A stretch of 64,000 nt of DNA from Dermanyssus gallinae (taxonomy: Eukaryota; Arthropoda; Arachnida; Mesostigmata; Dermanyssidae). The position numbers were made by a program, and so were the translations under genes. This document shows, in pieces, positions 21,424-31,240 of the stretch (position 1 is the stretch's first letter; each line of letters starts with the position of its first letter). Where the stretch lies: the NCBI GenBank assembly GCA_003439945.1, contig QVRM01003971.1, forward strand, positions 62,001 to 126,000, read 5' to 3'. The notes below the pieces were generated by a model. That model ran no database searches, had not been told where the DNA came from, and was given only the letters and a program-made list of their open reading frames with translations.

Positions 21424-21654
21424 TCTATGTTTGTGTATAAACATATATGTCCATCAAGAAGAAATAAGCCAAAACAGTTACTGAGCTTGCCTAGCATCTA
21501 GCCAGCGCGCCGAAGGGCCACAAAAGATGCAGCCGTTATAGGCCCCGTGTGATATTAATTAACAGAAAAACCCACACGCAGGTAAGGCAATTCTATTTCG
21601 GTTAGATCTAGACACCGTACGAGAGAGGATGGAAAATCTGGGGTTTGCAATATA

Positions 21655-21860
21655 TACATGTAAATACGTAGACGCATACAAGGTGGCAATACTGTGCTTA
21701 TATGTAGATGCATGAAAAGTGGAAATGTTGTTGTATATATGCAGATGCATACACGGTGGAAATGTTGTTGTATATATGCAGAAGCATACACGGTGGAAAT
21801 GTTGTATATATGCAGAAGCATACACAGTGGAAGATGATACATACAAGGTGGAAATTTTAG
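21655..21860. repeat. minisatellite with units of about 35-42 bp
   Basis: Roughly five units share TATATATGCAGAAGCATACA followed by CGGTGGAAATGTTG (for example at 21733-21774, 21775-21810 and 21806-21840). The units differ in length because GTTGTTGTATATA is shortened in some. The 65-109-codon open frames on both strands here (HFHRVCICIYTTTF repeats) simply translate the repeat. Confidence 0.85.
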
Positions 21861-21934
21861 GGGTCCTTTGCAGATTTGAACTAGCCACTACTATAGGTAA
21901 GACAACTAATGACTGAAAGTATACTCAGAAACAA

Positions 21935-22150
21935 ATCTTAATTTCGAAGTGTTAATATGAATAAACCTCTTGTTGTAGTATAGTTTCTAATGTGCTATGG
22001 CATCTAAACGGAATGCTATTGAAATGTTGGAAAAGGTTAAAGTGGAGCCCATCGGCAACGTTTGTATCTCAACTATACAAAAAACATTTATAGCAAACTT
22101 GACACAACAACGATGTGTCTTTGACTAAACAATCTTAAACAAGTGTGAGT
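21935..22150 (+). repeat. dispersed repeat DR2, copy 1
   Basis: This block aligns with 25583-25835 in the same orientation. Shared blocks are TTAATTTCGAAGTGTTA, GTATAGTTTCT, AAAACATTTATA, and ACAACGATGTGTCT against ACAGAGGTGTGTCT, then AATCTTAAACA against AATTTTAAACA. Both copies are non-coding. Confidence 0.7.
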
Positions 22151-22254
22151 TCCCGAAAACGGAAATGTGTCTAAAAAGCTAATTGAGGTTCTCACCCCGT
22201 TGTTTTCAACTCTCTCGTTGAGAGATATTCAAGAGAGATTCAAGGAGAAAGATA

Positions 22255-22302
22255 AGACAAAAGTAAGACCCTAAATGTTCATTTAGGGTCTTACTTTTGT
22301 CT
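22255..22302. repeat. perfect 23-bp hairpin with 2-nt loop
   Basis: AGACAAAAGTAAGACCCTAA plus ATG at 22255-22277 is perfectly complementary to 22280-22302, separated only by TT. Adjacent short stems (TCTCTC and GAGAGA at about 22211-22226) lie upstream. The near-zero loop argues against a typical miRNA precursor and fits a palindromic element end or an inverted duplication. Confidence 0.95.
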
Positions 22303-23180
22303 TTTTGGTGTCCCTACAGTAATCTGTTTCTACTTAAGCAAGATTTATTAACAAAGTAAACTGCAAAAGCATACTTTCGGATGACGTTAGACTTTTTCCA
22401 GTAACTTAGCTTTAATCCATCTAAACGCGGGCACTACAGAGCTAAAAACATTGCAGTCAACTATAATTATTAAAGCGTTTTTTAGAGGAACTGGGCGCTC
22501 TATTTGATGCGGCAGTAATTAGTAAAACGCGGTTAAAGCATTGCAATGAAGTGTTTCCCTCCATAAGTGGTTTCACTTAGTTGCGTCAGGCCTGGGGAGA
22601 TAAGGCAGCGGTGTCAGCATTTATGCGTGTTTCACCTGCAGTATTTTATCTTTGCGCTCTCTTTGTAGCACGGATAGTAATGCTCATGTGGTACGTTTGC
22701 ATTTGACAAAACGGGCCTGCCCTAATTATAGGGTTTTATTTCAACCATTTGGGACACCCTGCTGAATACTCTAGACAATATTTGGCGAAATGTTCGTCTC
22801 TCCTTCTCATTGTTATGGGTCAATTTCCTTTCTGTCCCGGAGTCTAGCTACTATACATCATTTCATTTCTCTAGAGACTTCTCTCTTGTAGTGAATCGTA
22901 TAACCACACCCGCGTTAGGTGCGTGCATATACCACATTGCTGTTTATAATTGCTCAACGCTTGCCACCATCCAGGCTGCGGTTCTCGGAACTCAGCTCTT
23001 CTTTGATCATTATCTGAATTTATTACCCGTTCCCGACAATTTCGCGATTGCCAAACCGTCGATCTGATTGCAATTCGCGCTGTAAAATTAATCAGCGGAC
23101 TCTGTGGTATGCGACACGGTTTGGGGGTCTTAGCAGCCGCGTTTATTAGTTGGCAAAACCAAAACTTTGGAAGTACCAGT
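22303..23180. other. no recognised gene
   Basis: An 85-codon plus frame (22810-23067) has no motif I can name; it may be part of the upstream, decayed portion of the CR1-like copy that follows, but this is not demonstrable. Confidence 0.4.
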
Positions 23181-23184
23181 ACAA

Positions 23185-24035
23185 ATTGCAAACGAGCTAA
23201 ACCGTCACTTTGCCGCGTTGGGTAATACTACGTCTGCTCATCTTGACAAAAGCAATAGTAAAGGAACCTTACTTAATGAAATATGGCACACAAATTAAAA
23301 AGTACTTTCACTCTCTATTGTCCCTGTTTCTGACGTTTCTGGTATTCTTGTTCATCTTAAGGCAAACTGAAGTCATGAGTGCGCCTAATCGTTAACTCTA
23401 GCAGCTCAATTGACTGCAGGGCCTCTAACTACTATTTAGTTAGTACTACTAATCATAAACGAATCTCGGTCGTTGCTTGGCTCGGTTGTTATAACTCAAT
23501 TGTCATTGAGAAACCGGTGTTGGTCAGGCTAAATCGATATTTAGAGTCGATCACTTTCCTTTTGCCTAACTGGCTTTCGCAGAAGTAGGTTCGGTGACCT
23601 CGCGTAGGCCCATTCATGGCAGCGGGTGTCCGAATCGGGTTGTCTGTTCCAGATGCTCGTTCAACTGGATTGCCGTGCGCCGGTTTAATTCTTATCTCTC
23701 AAGACAGATGGTACTGGCTGGTCTGATGGAGTCCTCGCGGCAGCAGGTTAATATCGGTTTCCGTCAAAGCTTCTTCGCAGAATTTTTATATTACCTATCC
23801 TTCTGAAGTTCATGTAAGTAAGAGTCAGGGTGCTAAAATTCTGGCTCTGCTATAGCTTTGCCACTGACACGACGCTACTGTTCGGAGTAAGGCCTCGGAA
23901 GTTTGATACGAACTTGCACAAGTTTTTTTTTAGCGGTTTCAGATTAGTTGTCAATGCTAATAAAACCAATTTTATAGTGTTTGTTTATCGCCGAGGCTAC
24001 TGGCTTTACCTGACAACCTGTTACTTAGGGCATGA
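23185..24035 (+). pseudogene. CR1-like reverse transcriptase fragment
   Basis: Plus-strand frames read VQIANELNRHFAALGNTTSA at 23180-23240, typical of the segment before the RT domain. RYLESITFLLPNWLS follows at 23540-23582, AAGVRIGLSVPDARS at 23620-23660 in the position of the PQGSVLGPLL block, and SFATDTTLLFGVRPRKFDTN at 23858-23915, where the catalytic YADD has become FATD. LVVNANKTNFIVFV (23946-23990) fits the next block. Frameshifts and stops occur between all blocks. Individually the matches are weak; their order and spacing support the call. Confidence 0.55.
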
Positions 24036-25030
24036 AACATTGAGCTCTCGCAGACCACAAAATGTCGGGGACTCGCTCTCCAGGGAAACATGAGCTGACA
24101 TCCCCATCTAGATTATACTGAACCCAGGTGCTCTGTTTGTAATACCTGCCCTGTGTAGTATAAAATTGATTAGGTTCCCCACAGACGACTTCCTTCTGAT
24201 ACACAAAGCTGTGTTCTTGCAAGTTATATACAAGGGTATTCTTCTCTAGGGTGGCGGCTATGACGGAATCTCCCAGAGAGCCAGAGTAATACAGAAGGAT
24301 GCACTTAGATCATTTTTATCTCTAGAAGACGAAGATATCTGGTGCGTGACACGCTCAGTCGATTTATTCTACTCACGGTAAAAATATACACGCTCCAGAC
24401 TTCAGGTTACCATATACAATTTGGCAAGATATTGCACCAACGGAGATCGCGTTTCCACTAGTTCCTACCCCCAGTCGAGCATTAGCTAAGCGTGTTTTTT
24501 TTGCACTTTTGCAGTGCCCGTAGTATCTTTCAAGTCTATTTAACAACTACATGCATGCCGCTTCTCTGGACCTGCATTCCCAAAAACACTAGATGCGTCA
24601 CTACGAAGCACTTCTTGCTCGCGAAACAAAACATTACTCTTAATTCCACAGTCGGAGTCAGCCCCGTGATCCAGGCATGCAGATGTGTACTTGCGTGGGT
24701 TTTGTCTCGTTTATAGCTCGGCGTTTTCACAAGTGTATCAAGTGCTGTATAGAAGTACTCGTAATGATGAATGGTTTGTTGAAGAGTCCGTATGCTAAAA
24801 TCTTGAATTTGACATGAACCTTTGTGTAAAATGCTAAAACAAAGCATTCCTTTAATTTAGTCGAGTTTGATTTTCTACATCTTTCTGCATATTTTAACTA
24901 TTTCTACTTATCGAAAACTTGAGCAGTGTAAAATGTAGTTCTGTAGAATAAGCCACATTTCGAAATATATATATATATATATATATAGTGATTAGGATGT
25001 CTATAGTGATGGTAGCTAAAGCCTTCTATA
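24036..25030. other. no recognised gene; (TA)n at 24967-24987
   Basis: Overlapping open frames on both strands at 24492-24847 have no recognised domain. A TA tract of about ten units ends the interval. Confidence 0.45.
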
Positions 25031-25031
25031 C

Positions 25032-25200
25032 TTTTTCGGGCTGACCCCACTCAACATTTAACGTCCACGGGACTGCTTTTGCCTTGCATCGTAAGAGGGA
25101 CCCCATAAATACAAATGTGCAACGGTAGGGCTCGAACCCGGGCACCTATGAGTCTCCTCCGGTCGCGAGGCAGACGCGAATGCACCGCGCTACCGGGCTA
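25032..25200 (-). mobile_element. tRNA-derived SINE1, copy 2
   Basis: On the minus strand it runs from GCCCGGTAGCGCGGTG (25197) through a B box GGGTTCGAGCC (about 25130-25140) and the shared tail CCGTTGCACATTTGTATTTA to GGTCAGCCCGAAAAAG (25037). It retains the same 3' extension as copy 1 (GGTCAGCCCGAA), which copies 3 and 4 lack. A clear target duplication was not found. Confidence 0.88.
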
Positions 25201-25582
25201 CACACAAAGCTAGAGCCTGACAGACACGCTATTGTTCTTATATCCTTCTCTCCTTTGAGCTCACTTCCCGAGAATAGAGCTAGACTTCAAGCGGTGAGGA
25301 GTCGGGAGGCTGAAGTTTGCGATTATGTAGACTCGATGGCTCGTGACCTCTCAAACGCGTTAAGTAGGAAACGCCGAGCCTGTCACTTTGCATTAATGCC
25401 CGCCGGTTTTCCGAGTATATTAGAATTCACAAGTCTCTCTAGAGACGTTAGTAATCTACGCCTATGGACTCAACCTAACCTCATGTATAAAAGGCGCTAG
25501 GGCCTCCAAACGTTGAAAAGTTCTGGCTCCCTTTTGCATAAGCCAATCCAACGAGTTGAAAATGTTCCTGATTTCTAGATTA
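25201..25582. other. no recognised gene
   Basis: A 106-codon plus frame begins in the SINE and continues to 25500. It contains no recognised domain and its start lies in repeat sequence, so I do not treat it as a gene. Confidence 0.4.
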
Positions 25583-25835
25583 TTAATTCCGAAGTGTTAT
25601 TTCGGGTGAACGTATTGCTGTATTGTTATAGTATAGCTTCTCTCTTTGAGCTACTACATTTGCGCTAAATATTTTTCAAATATGGAAGAACGACTGGTAA
25701 AATGCTAAAGCGGACCGCACAGGCAGAACTCGTATTTTAATTACAAAACAACAACAACAAAAACATTTATATAATACTTCGTACAACAGAGGTGTGTCTC
25801 CGAATTACCAATTTTAAACAGACATATACGATTTT
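25583..25835 (+). repeat. dispersed repeat DR2, copy 2
   Basis: Partner of 21935-22150, with TTAATTCCGAAGTGTTA, GTATAGCTTCT, AAATGCTAAAGCGGA and AAAACATTTATA. It ends just upstream of a small open frame that has no counterpart after copy 1. Confidence 0.7.
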
Positions 25836-25868
25836 GTAAAAAGCAAAATTTCATTTTCGTAGTACAAA

Positions 25869-26042
25869 ATGTTAGCATTGAAAAGGTGTTTGTGGGAAGC
25901 GTTGGAAAGAAAGCCAAAAGAAGAATTGTTTGAGATTACTTTGGAGGTGTATCATCACTGCATATCTCTACAAAGGGACAATCTTGCTATGCAAATTCTG
26001 TGTGAAAGAACACTGACGAAAGACACCGGTATTAATGATTGA
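25869..26042 (+). CDS. small hypothetical protein, 57 aa
   Basis: ATG at 25869 opens a 57-codon frame ending TGA at 26040-26042. The product begins MLALKRCLWEALERKPKEEL and ends TLTKDTGIND. It is rich in Glu, Lys and Leu, with two predicted amphipathic helix-like stretches around residues 5-35, and has no signal peptide or membrane segment. AATAAA at 26068-26073, 25 bp after the stop, gives it the layout of a short gene or a last exon. TTTTCGTAG at about 25854-25862 could be a splice acceptor. I do not recognise the protein. It could be chance; the composition and the polyadenylation signal are the only support. Confidence 0.35.
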   Translation: MLALKRCLWEALERKPKEELFEITLEVYHHCISLQRDNLAMQILCERTLTKDTGIND

Positions 26043-26067
26043 AACTATATTTGGAACGTATGGTAAA

Positions 26068-26073
26068 AATAAA
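26068..26073 (+). promoter_or_regulatory. candidate polyadenylation signal AATAAA
   Basis: AATAAA follows the stop codon of the 57-codon frame by 25 bp. AT-rich DNA produces this hexamer by chance often, so it is only supportive. Confidence 0.35.
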
Positions 26074-26156
26074 TGTTCAAAACTGCATTAAAATTATTGG
26101 TGTAACATTAACATCGTTCAAAGTGCGAAGTGTTAGGTTCTGGAGTGCGTGTGGAA

Positions 26157-26221
26157 ATTTGCATGCAAATATGCGCCCTTACTTTATTGGTGAGCGAGGT
26201 GCGCTCTTGTGAAGCACCTCG
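26157..26221. repeat. octamer palindrome followed by 8-bp hairpin
   Basis: ATTTGCATGCAAAT at 26157-26170 is a perfect 14-bp palindrome containing the ATGCAAAT octamer on both strands. CGAGGTGC at 26195-26202 pairs with GCACCTCG at 26214-26221. It may be a regulatory element or part of an unannotated small RNA; no coding evidence. Confidence 0.6.
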
Positions 26222-28227
26222 TATACCTGCGGTACGGAATTGGGCAGATGGCTAGCTATTTTGGCTCTAAGGGTCACGGTTTTTATTCTGGCCCAACGCA
26301 TACGATGGTTGAAGCGACGTAAATTTGCAGAGTTAGGTGGGTGTTATAATAAAAAAATGTTAGTATATTACATGCCTGCTAACACAGATATACAAATGGC
26401 TATCCGCTTGTAACACCTCAGTTCACTATAGCTGTTTTTTTCCTGAGCGTGCCGTTATTTAAAGAAGTGTGCAGGTTCTTATTGTGTCATTGAGTTCTTT
26501 TAACTACTAGCTTCCTAAATGTATTGTATATGTTGTACAACGCCAGACCTATGATTTCGACTTAGAGTCGTGGGTAAACTTTAAGCTGCTAGCTCAGCAG
26601 CCGAATTAACTTGTTACACATTCCGTTTATTGACACACACTCTCGATAGAGACTGTTCGAGTTTGAAAGAAATAGAATCAACACCAGTCATCTACAAGGA
26701 CACTTAGTTTTCAATGTTAGCAATTTGATGACCCAAAGAGATAGAATGCGGTTCCACCGATAGGGCACCGATAGAGCCGTCTCATCGTTGCAATGTAATG
26801 TATTGTGTAGTATCTTGCGATCCAATATATTGTCTTGCACCGCAGATGCCTATCTTCTAAGGGTATCTCCTATGCGATCTGGTGCCCACCATCGGTGTCC
26901 CCAGACTCCCGTCGTTTGGCGTGCCACATACAATATTTAAAGCCTTGCACAGTAGCTCTAGGCATTCTTCTCTGTTCGACCAGTGGCAAGGTTTATAATA
27001 TGTTTAAAAGCGATTTTTCATAAGACTTTGACACGAGTTTTTGTCCGTGACACATGGGAATAGTTACATCTGTGGGCTGTTGAATCAGCTCCTTCCCTCA
27101 ATTGGTGATTCCCTTCCAAAAAGAAAATGGATCATTGGCTATCCAGAAGCCCAAGTCCGATATTATCGCGCCTCCGTCCTCGTATCCGTGGGCAGGTCAA
27201 ACATCGCCTTTATTTCTCCTGCTATTAACTTAGGACCTTCATAACTTACTTTACCGCTGGCCAAATCCGCCAGATTCTGCATTAGTTGGAACGTCTTATT
27301 TACATCTGCGTGATTTACGTATGCGACGATCAGATTGATTATTTCCCCCTATAGCTACGCAATTGTCTTTTGCCATAATAATATTTATGTCACAGTCGAC
27401 AGTTTTAACATACTGACACGCCTCTATCTTGGGCGATCTTTGTTTTCAGCCCAGTAGCAAGATTATGCATCGCCTAGTATCCTTGAATCGTAGGGGGATC
27501 AGGAACCATGTCAGCACTAGAAGGCTCACTCTATTCAACTCTGTTGTGGGCAGAAATCCTAATTCTTTTTTCAAGGCTCTCGCAGTTCTACTGAACTATT
27601 TTTAGTTTATCTAGTGGCGGTCAACTTAATTTAGCAGATTCGCTACTATTTCGTACAGGTTGGGTTTCAATCGTTTGCAGACTGTGCGGACTCACCTTCG
27701 GGATCCCCGCGCCTGCTCCTGAGGCAAAGTTGAAAATAATATACGCCGCAAAACTCCTATGAGTAAAGCGAGATTCTGTTGAATTTTACTACAGTTTACT
27801 AGCTTAAACATGGTAGAATTTAATGAAGGGAAATCCAAATAGTGTATTAAACATTATAAAGCGAACCTAGAATCTGGAAGGGCAGAGTTCCGTGGTTTAC
27901 ACTGCTGGTGTGTTGGGTCATTGAAGCATAAGTGACACGACAGTTGAGTCATGAAGACAGCGCATTCTTCTTAATACGCGCGTCGTGTAAAAAACTGGTT
28001 CACGGCATTTAACCAGGCTTAGCATCTTGCCGCTCCCTACAGTGCTTACGGATTTCATCATTTACTATATCAATCTGCCAAGTTCCAGGATCCCAGAGAA
28101 GACGACGACGTGGCAGTCCATGCCATTTTATTACCTCGACTATCTAAATTTGCATTCATTTTCCATCTGACTGCATCCGTGTCACTCTCTAAGCTCCAGC
28201 GGAAATACACATAGACCGATTTTCCAT
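26222..28227. other. no recognised gene
   Basis: Open frames at 26835-27023 and 27041-27244 (plus) have no motif I can name. No tRNA box, RT motif or tandem array was recognised over these 2 kb. Confidence 0.4.
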
Positions 28228-28244
28228 GTGTACCCTATATATTA
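28228..28244. repeat. 17-bp direct repeat, 3' target-site duplication of LINE-A copy 1
   Basis: GTGTACCCTATATATTA at 28228-28244 is identical to 32480-32496. The two copies bracket the LINE-A element at its (TAA)n end and just upstream of the ORF1 start. The last bases overlap the TTATTATTA tail, so the true duplication may be 13-17 bp. Confidence 0.9.
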
Positions 28245-28335
28245 TTATTATGGTTTATTAACACCCAGGTTGGGTACATTTTAAGTAAGTACATCAGTCT
28301 GAATCAGTGGTTTTTCTGCGTCACCGGATCTTCCC

Positions 28336-31207
28336 TCATCTTGCGAGTTCAGCTATTGATTGCACTGCTGGACATGCTGCGGCGTGGTATCTATCACAAT
28401 GGCCTAAGCATCTCGCGCACTTACAACACTCCTGAGGATTGTGGAATTCTTGTGTGCTGCATAACACGTGATGGAACCCGTGGGCTACAAATGCCGTAGT
28501 TAGATGCCTATTCTTATATGCAGCTGCTCGCCAGGTTGTACTCCTCATCGCTATCGTCGTGTATATTCATATGTCTATCTCCTCTAATTTTTCCCCCCCA
28601 CTTCGTAGTGTAGGCCACGAAGGCCGTCGTCTTAGGTAAACCCTATTTTACTTGTAATTCCTGTGTCATTAGAGCCCCCCTTCTAATATATGAACTATTC
28701 TATTCCTACAAGAGTTAGCTAACCCCAAAACCCGCTTCATGAAGAAAAATCGAACTCTATCTAGTAACTGAAAATCTGCCTCTCCTAATTTCTCCCATAT
28801 AAGTGATACACCAAATGTTGCTATTGGTTCTATTTTAATCTTGAAAAGGGCGGACGCGGTGTGTATTGACAACATTTGCGGGTTTTTAATTGCTGCTGCC
28901 GCTCTAATGGCTTTTCCTACTCTGCTTTCAATATGTTTCCGAAAACTGCTACCACTTGACGTTATAGTGACCCCTAAATAGGTAAATTTATTTACAAAAT
29001 TCACTGTATTACCCCTGGCTCGAAGAACATCGTCTTTCGCCAATCGACCTCCTCTTCGAAATTTAACTGCTACTGTCTTCTGCCAGTTAATACTAAGTCC
29101 CATCTCGTCCATATAATCGATTAGCCGTTCTAGTCCCTGCTTAACCCTAAATAAACTCCTGCCATAGATCGCAATGTCATCTGCATACATTAATGTATTT
29201 GCCCACTCTCGTGTCCACCCCTGCCTCACCCGATTAGGTAGCCCTCCCAATAGTACCGAAAAAAGCAACGGGCTAAGTCCGTCTCCTTGGGCCACGCCTG
29301 TAGTTTGCTTTACTCTTCCCACAATCCCTATACCGTTGTCGATGTGTACTGTAGTCTCCCCGAGAATGGTACTTAAAAGTATTAGTAAGCGATACGGAAC
29401 TCCCTCCAGGGCTAACTTTTCTATAATCCTACTTCGTGGCGCTAAGTCAAAGGCAGCTTTAAGATCTATAAATATTGCGTATAACGGTCTTCTAGGTTCT
29501 GCTAGAGTTTCCCAAATTTCTGCCAGCAACTGGCGCAGGGCCGTATGGGTCGACTTCGACCTTCTGAACCCATGTTGTTCTTCTGGTATTGCGTTTCTGA
29601 TTTCGAGGTAATGCTCTAGTCTATCTGATATTATTCCCGAGAAAATTTTATAGGGGCAACTCTTAAGTGTTATGCCCCTCCAAGATTCCGGCTCAGTTTC
29701 TATGCCTTTTCCGTTTGGTATGACAATCAAGGTATCTTCCTTCCACGCTTTTGGTACTTCCCCGGATTTTAGGCACTCGTCAAATAAAGCTTTCCAGCAT
29801 GGTGCGAGTGCCAGCGTTTGCTTTAAATGCTCGTTTCGTATCATATCGTTCCCGGCAGCTTTGCCTCTAGGCGCCCTTTCAATTGCCCTGACAACGTCTT
29901 CGATTGTGACTGGTCGAATTACCCTTTCCCGTGCATGTTCTGTTTCCTCGTCCCAAACCCGTTGAATAATGTTATTTCCTTTGGGGTAGTATCGGCTCCC
30001 TGCAGCACACTAGCAAAGTGCTTAATTAATCGCCCAGTCTCCACTGGGCACTGCCGTTTTCTTTTTTGTTTTAGCCATTTGTGCGGTTGTTTCTCTGCTT
30101 CTTGCAACAGCGCCCACTCCTGACTTTCCCAATATTTTTGTTTCTCTTCCTTGTATGCTTTTTGTGTCATTTTCTTTACCATACTTGCAAACGGCCTTAA
30201 TACAGGAAACATCTTCACATATTCTCTAGTTAGTCTGTTGGCATCTTTCGCTGCTCTACACCGATCGTTGAACCAGGGCCTTCCTTTTCGTTCTTGGCGA
30301 GGAACCAGTGCACCTTTTATCAGATTCGTCAATTTACGCTCATATGACTCTATTTGAATCTCCCCTGGTGGGCACACTTCCCCCACTCCCTCTAAGAAGA
30401 TCTTTCTATCTAGTCTTGTCCCGGTCCCCGGCCTACGGCTATACTCCCTACTATTACTAACTTTGAATGCCATCCCCATCGGTATATGCCTTCTAAGCCC
30501 CGCTCCTTCCCTAAATGATGTATTTTCTCCCAAAAATGTTATATCCTCTGCGTTTCCGTCGGTGGCAAAAACGTCAATTACTGACGCCCCAGTACTACAT
30601 TCAAAAGTGTTTAGGCCTGGCTCGCTGACTAACCAGCATCCTATCTCCGTTATAATATCTAAAAATGCTTCAGTTCGCTCCAGATTACCCCTATCCAACC
30701 TCGCATTAAAATCCCCCGCTAGAATCATCGGTGCCTTTCTCGGCACCGCTTCAACTCCAAGCATGATACGCTCTGTCATGACTTCAGTGGACTCTACACC
30801 TGCCGGTTTAACATAGGCTACCACAATTTCAAACTCCCTCGACGCTATTGCTACTAAGTTTTCGGCTATTATTCCAATTGTCATCTCTCCAATTTCTGCT
30901 CTCGTGAAAATTGAAACCCCCCCCCCCCACTTGGCCTGCCCCGTCCCTCACCTTTATGTGCTAGTGCGTGATATCCGTAGAAGCCCCCCAAAGAGAAAGG
31001 TTTAAGCGCCCAAGTTTCCGTCAATATTAGAATATCCACTCCTCGAAGTGCCTCCATGCCTAACAGATCTAATACGCCATGCCCTTCGCAGTTCCACATC
31101 ACTACTTTGATAACCGGTGTAAGCTTTTCTTGATTGCAGGATAGGATATCGTTTCTTACGTTCTCTTGTGGAGTCCAAATGTTTGTATTCGGTGCACTCG
31201 TGTTCAT
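28336..31207 (-). pseudogene. LINE-A copy 1 ORF2: APE endonuclease, reverse transcriptase, zinc motif
   Basis: It starts at ATG 31207, 33 bp after the ORF1 stop. The endonuclease shows MWNCEG, ILTETWA (catalytic Glu), LAGDFNAR, SVIDVFATDGN and RRHIPMG; the aspartate of the usual SDH motif is absent. A linker rich in K, E and W follows (30300-30000). The RT frame 29844-28669 is open for 391 codons with FIDLKAAFD (residues 125-133), GVAQGDGLSPLLFSVL, MYADDIAIYGR (YADD at 220-223) and WEKLGEADFQ in the thumb. The C-terminus (28548-28336) ends CKCARCLGHCDRYHAAAC. Breaks lie at a C12 homopolymer (30917-30928), near 29980, near 28670 and near 28530. Otherwise the RT looks intact. It would nick target DNA and prime reverse transcription of the element RNA. 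Confidence 0.92.
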
Positions 31208-31240
31208 ATTCTGATTCTTGGGCCCCGTCTCTCCCGAGCG

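Noticed and set aside
21559..21888. Overlapping open frames of 65-109 codons on both strands
   Set aside because: They translate the minisatellite (repeating HFHRVCICIYTTTF), so length is explained by the repeat and not by coding.
22255..22302. miRNA precursor
   Set aside because: A 2-nt loop and perfect 23-bp stem are unlike normal precursors; no small-RNA evidence is available.
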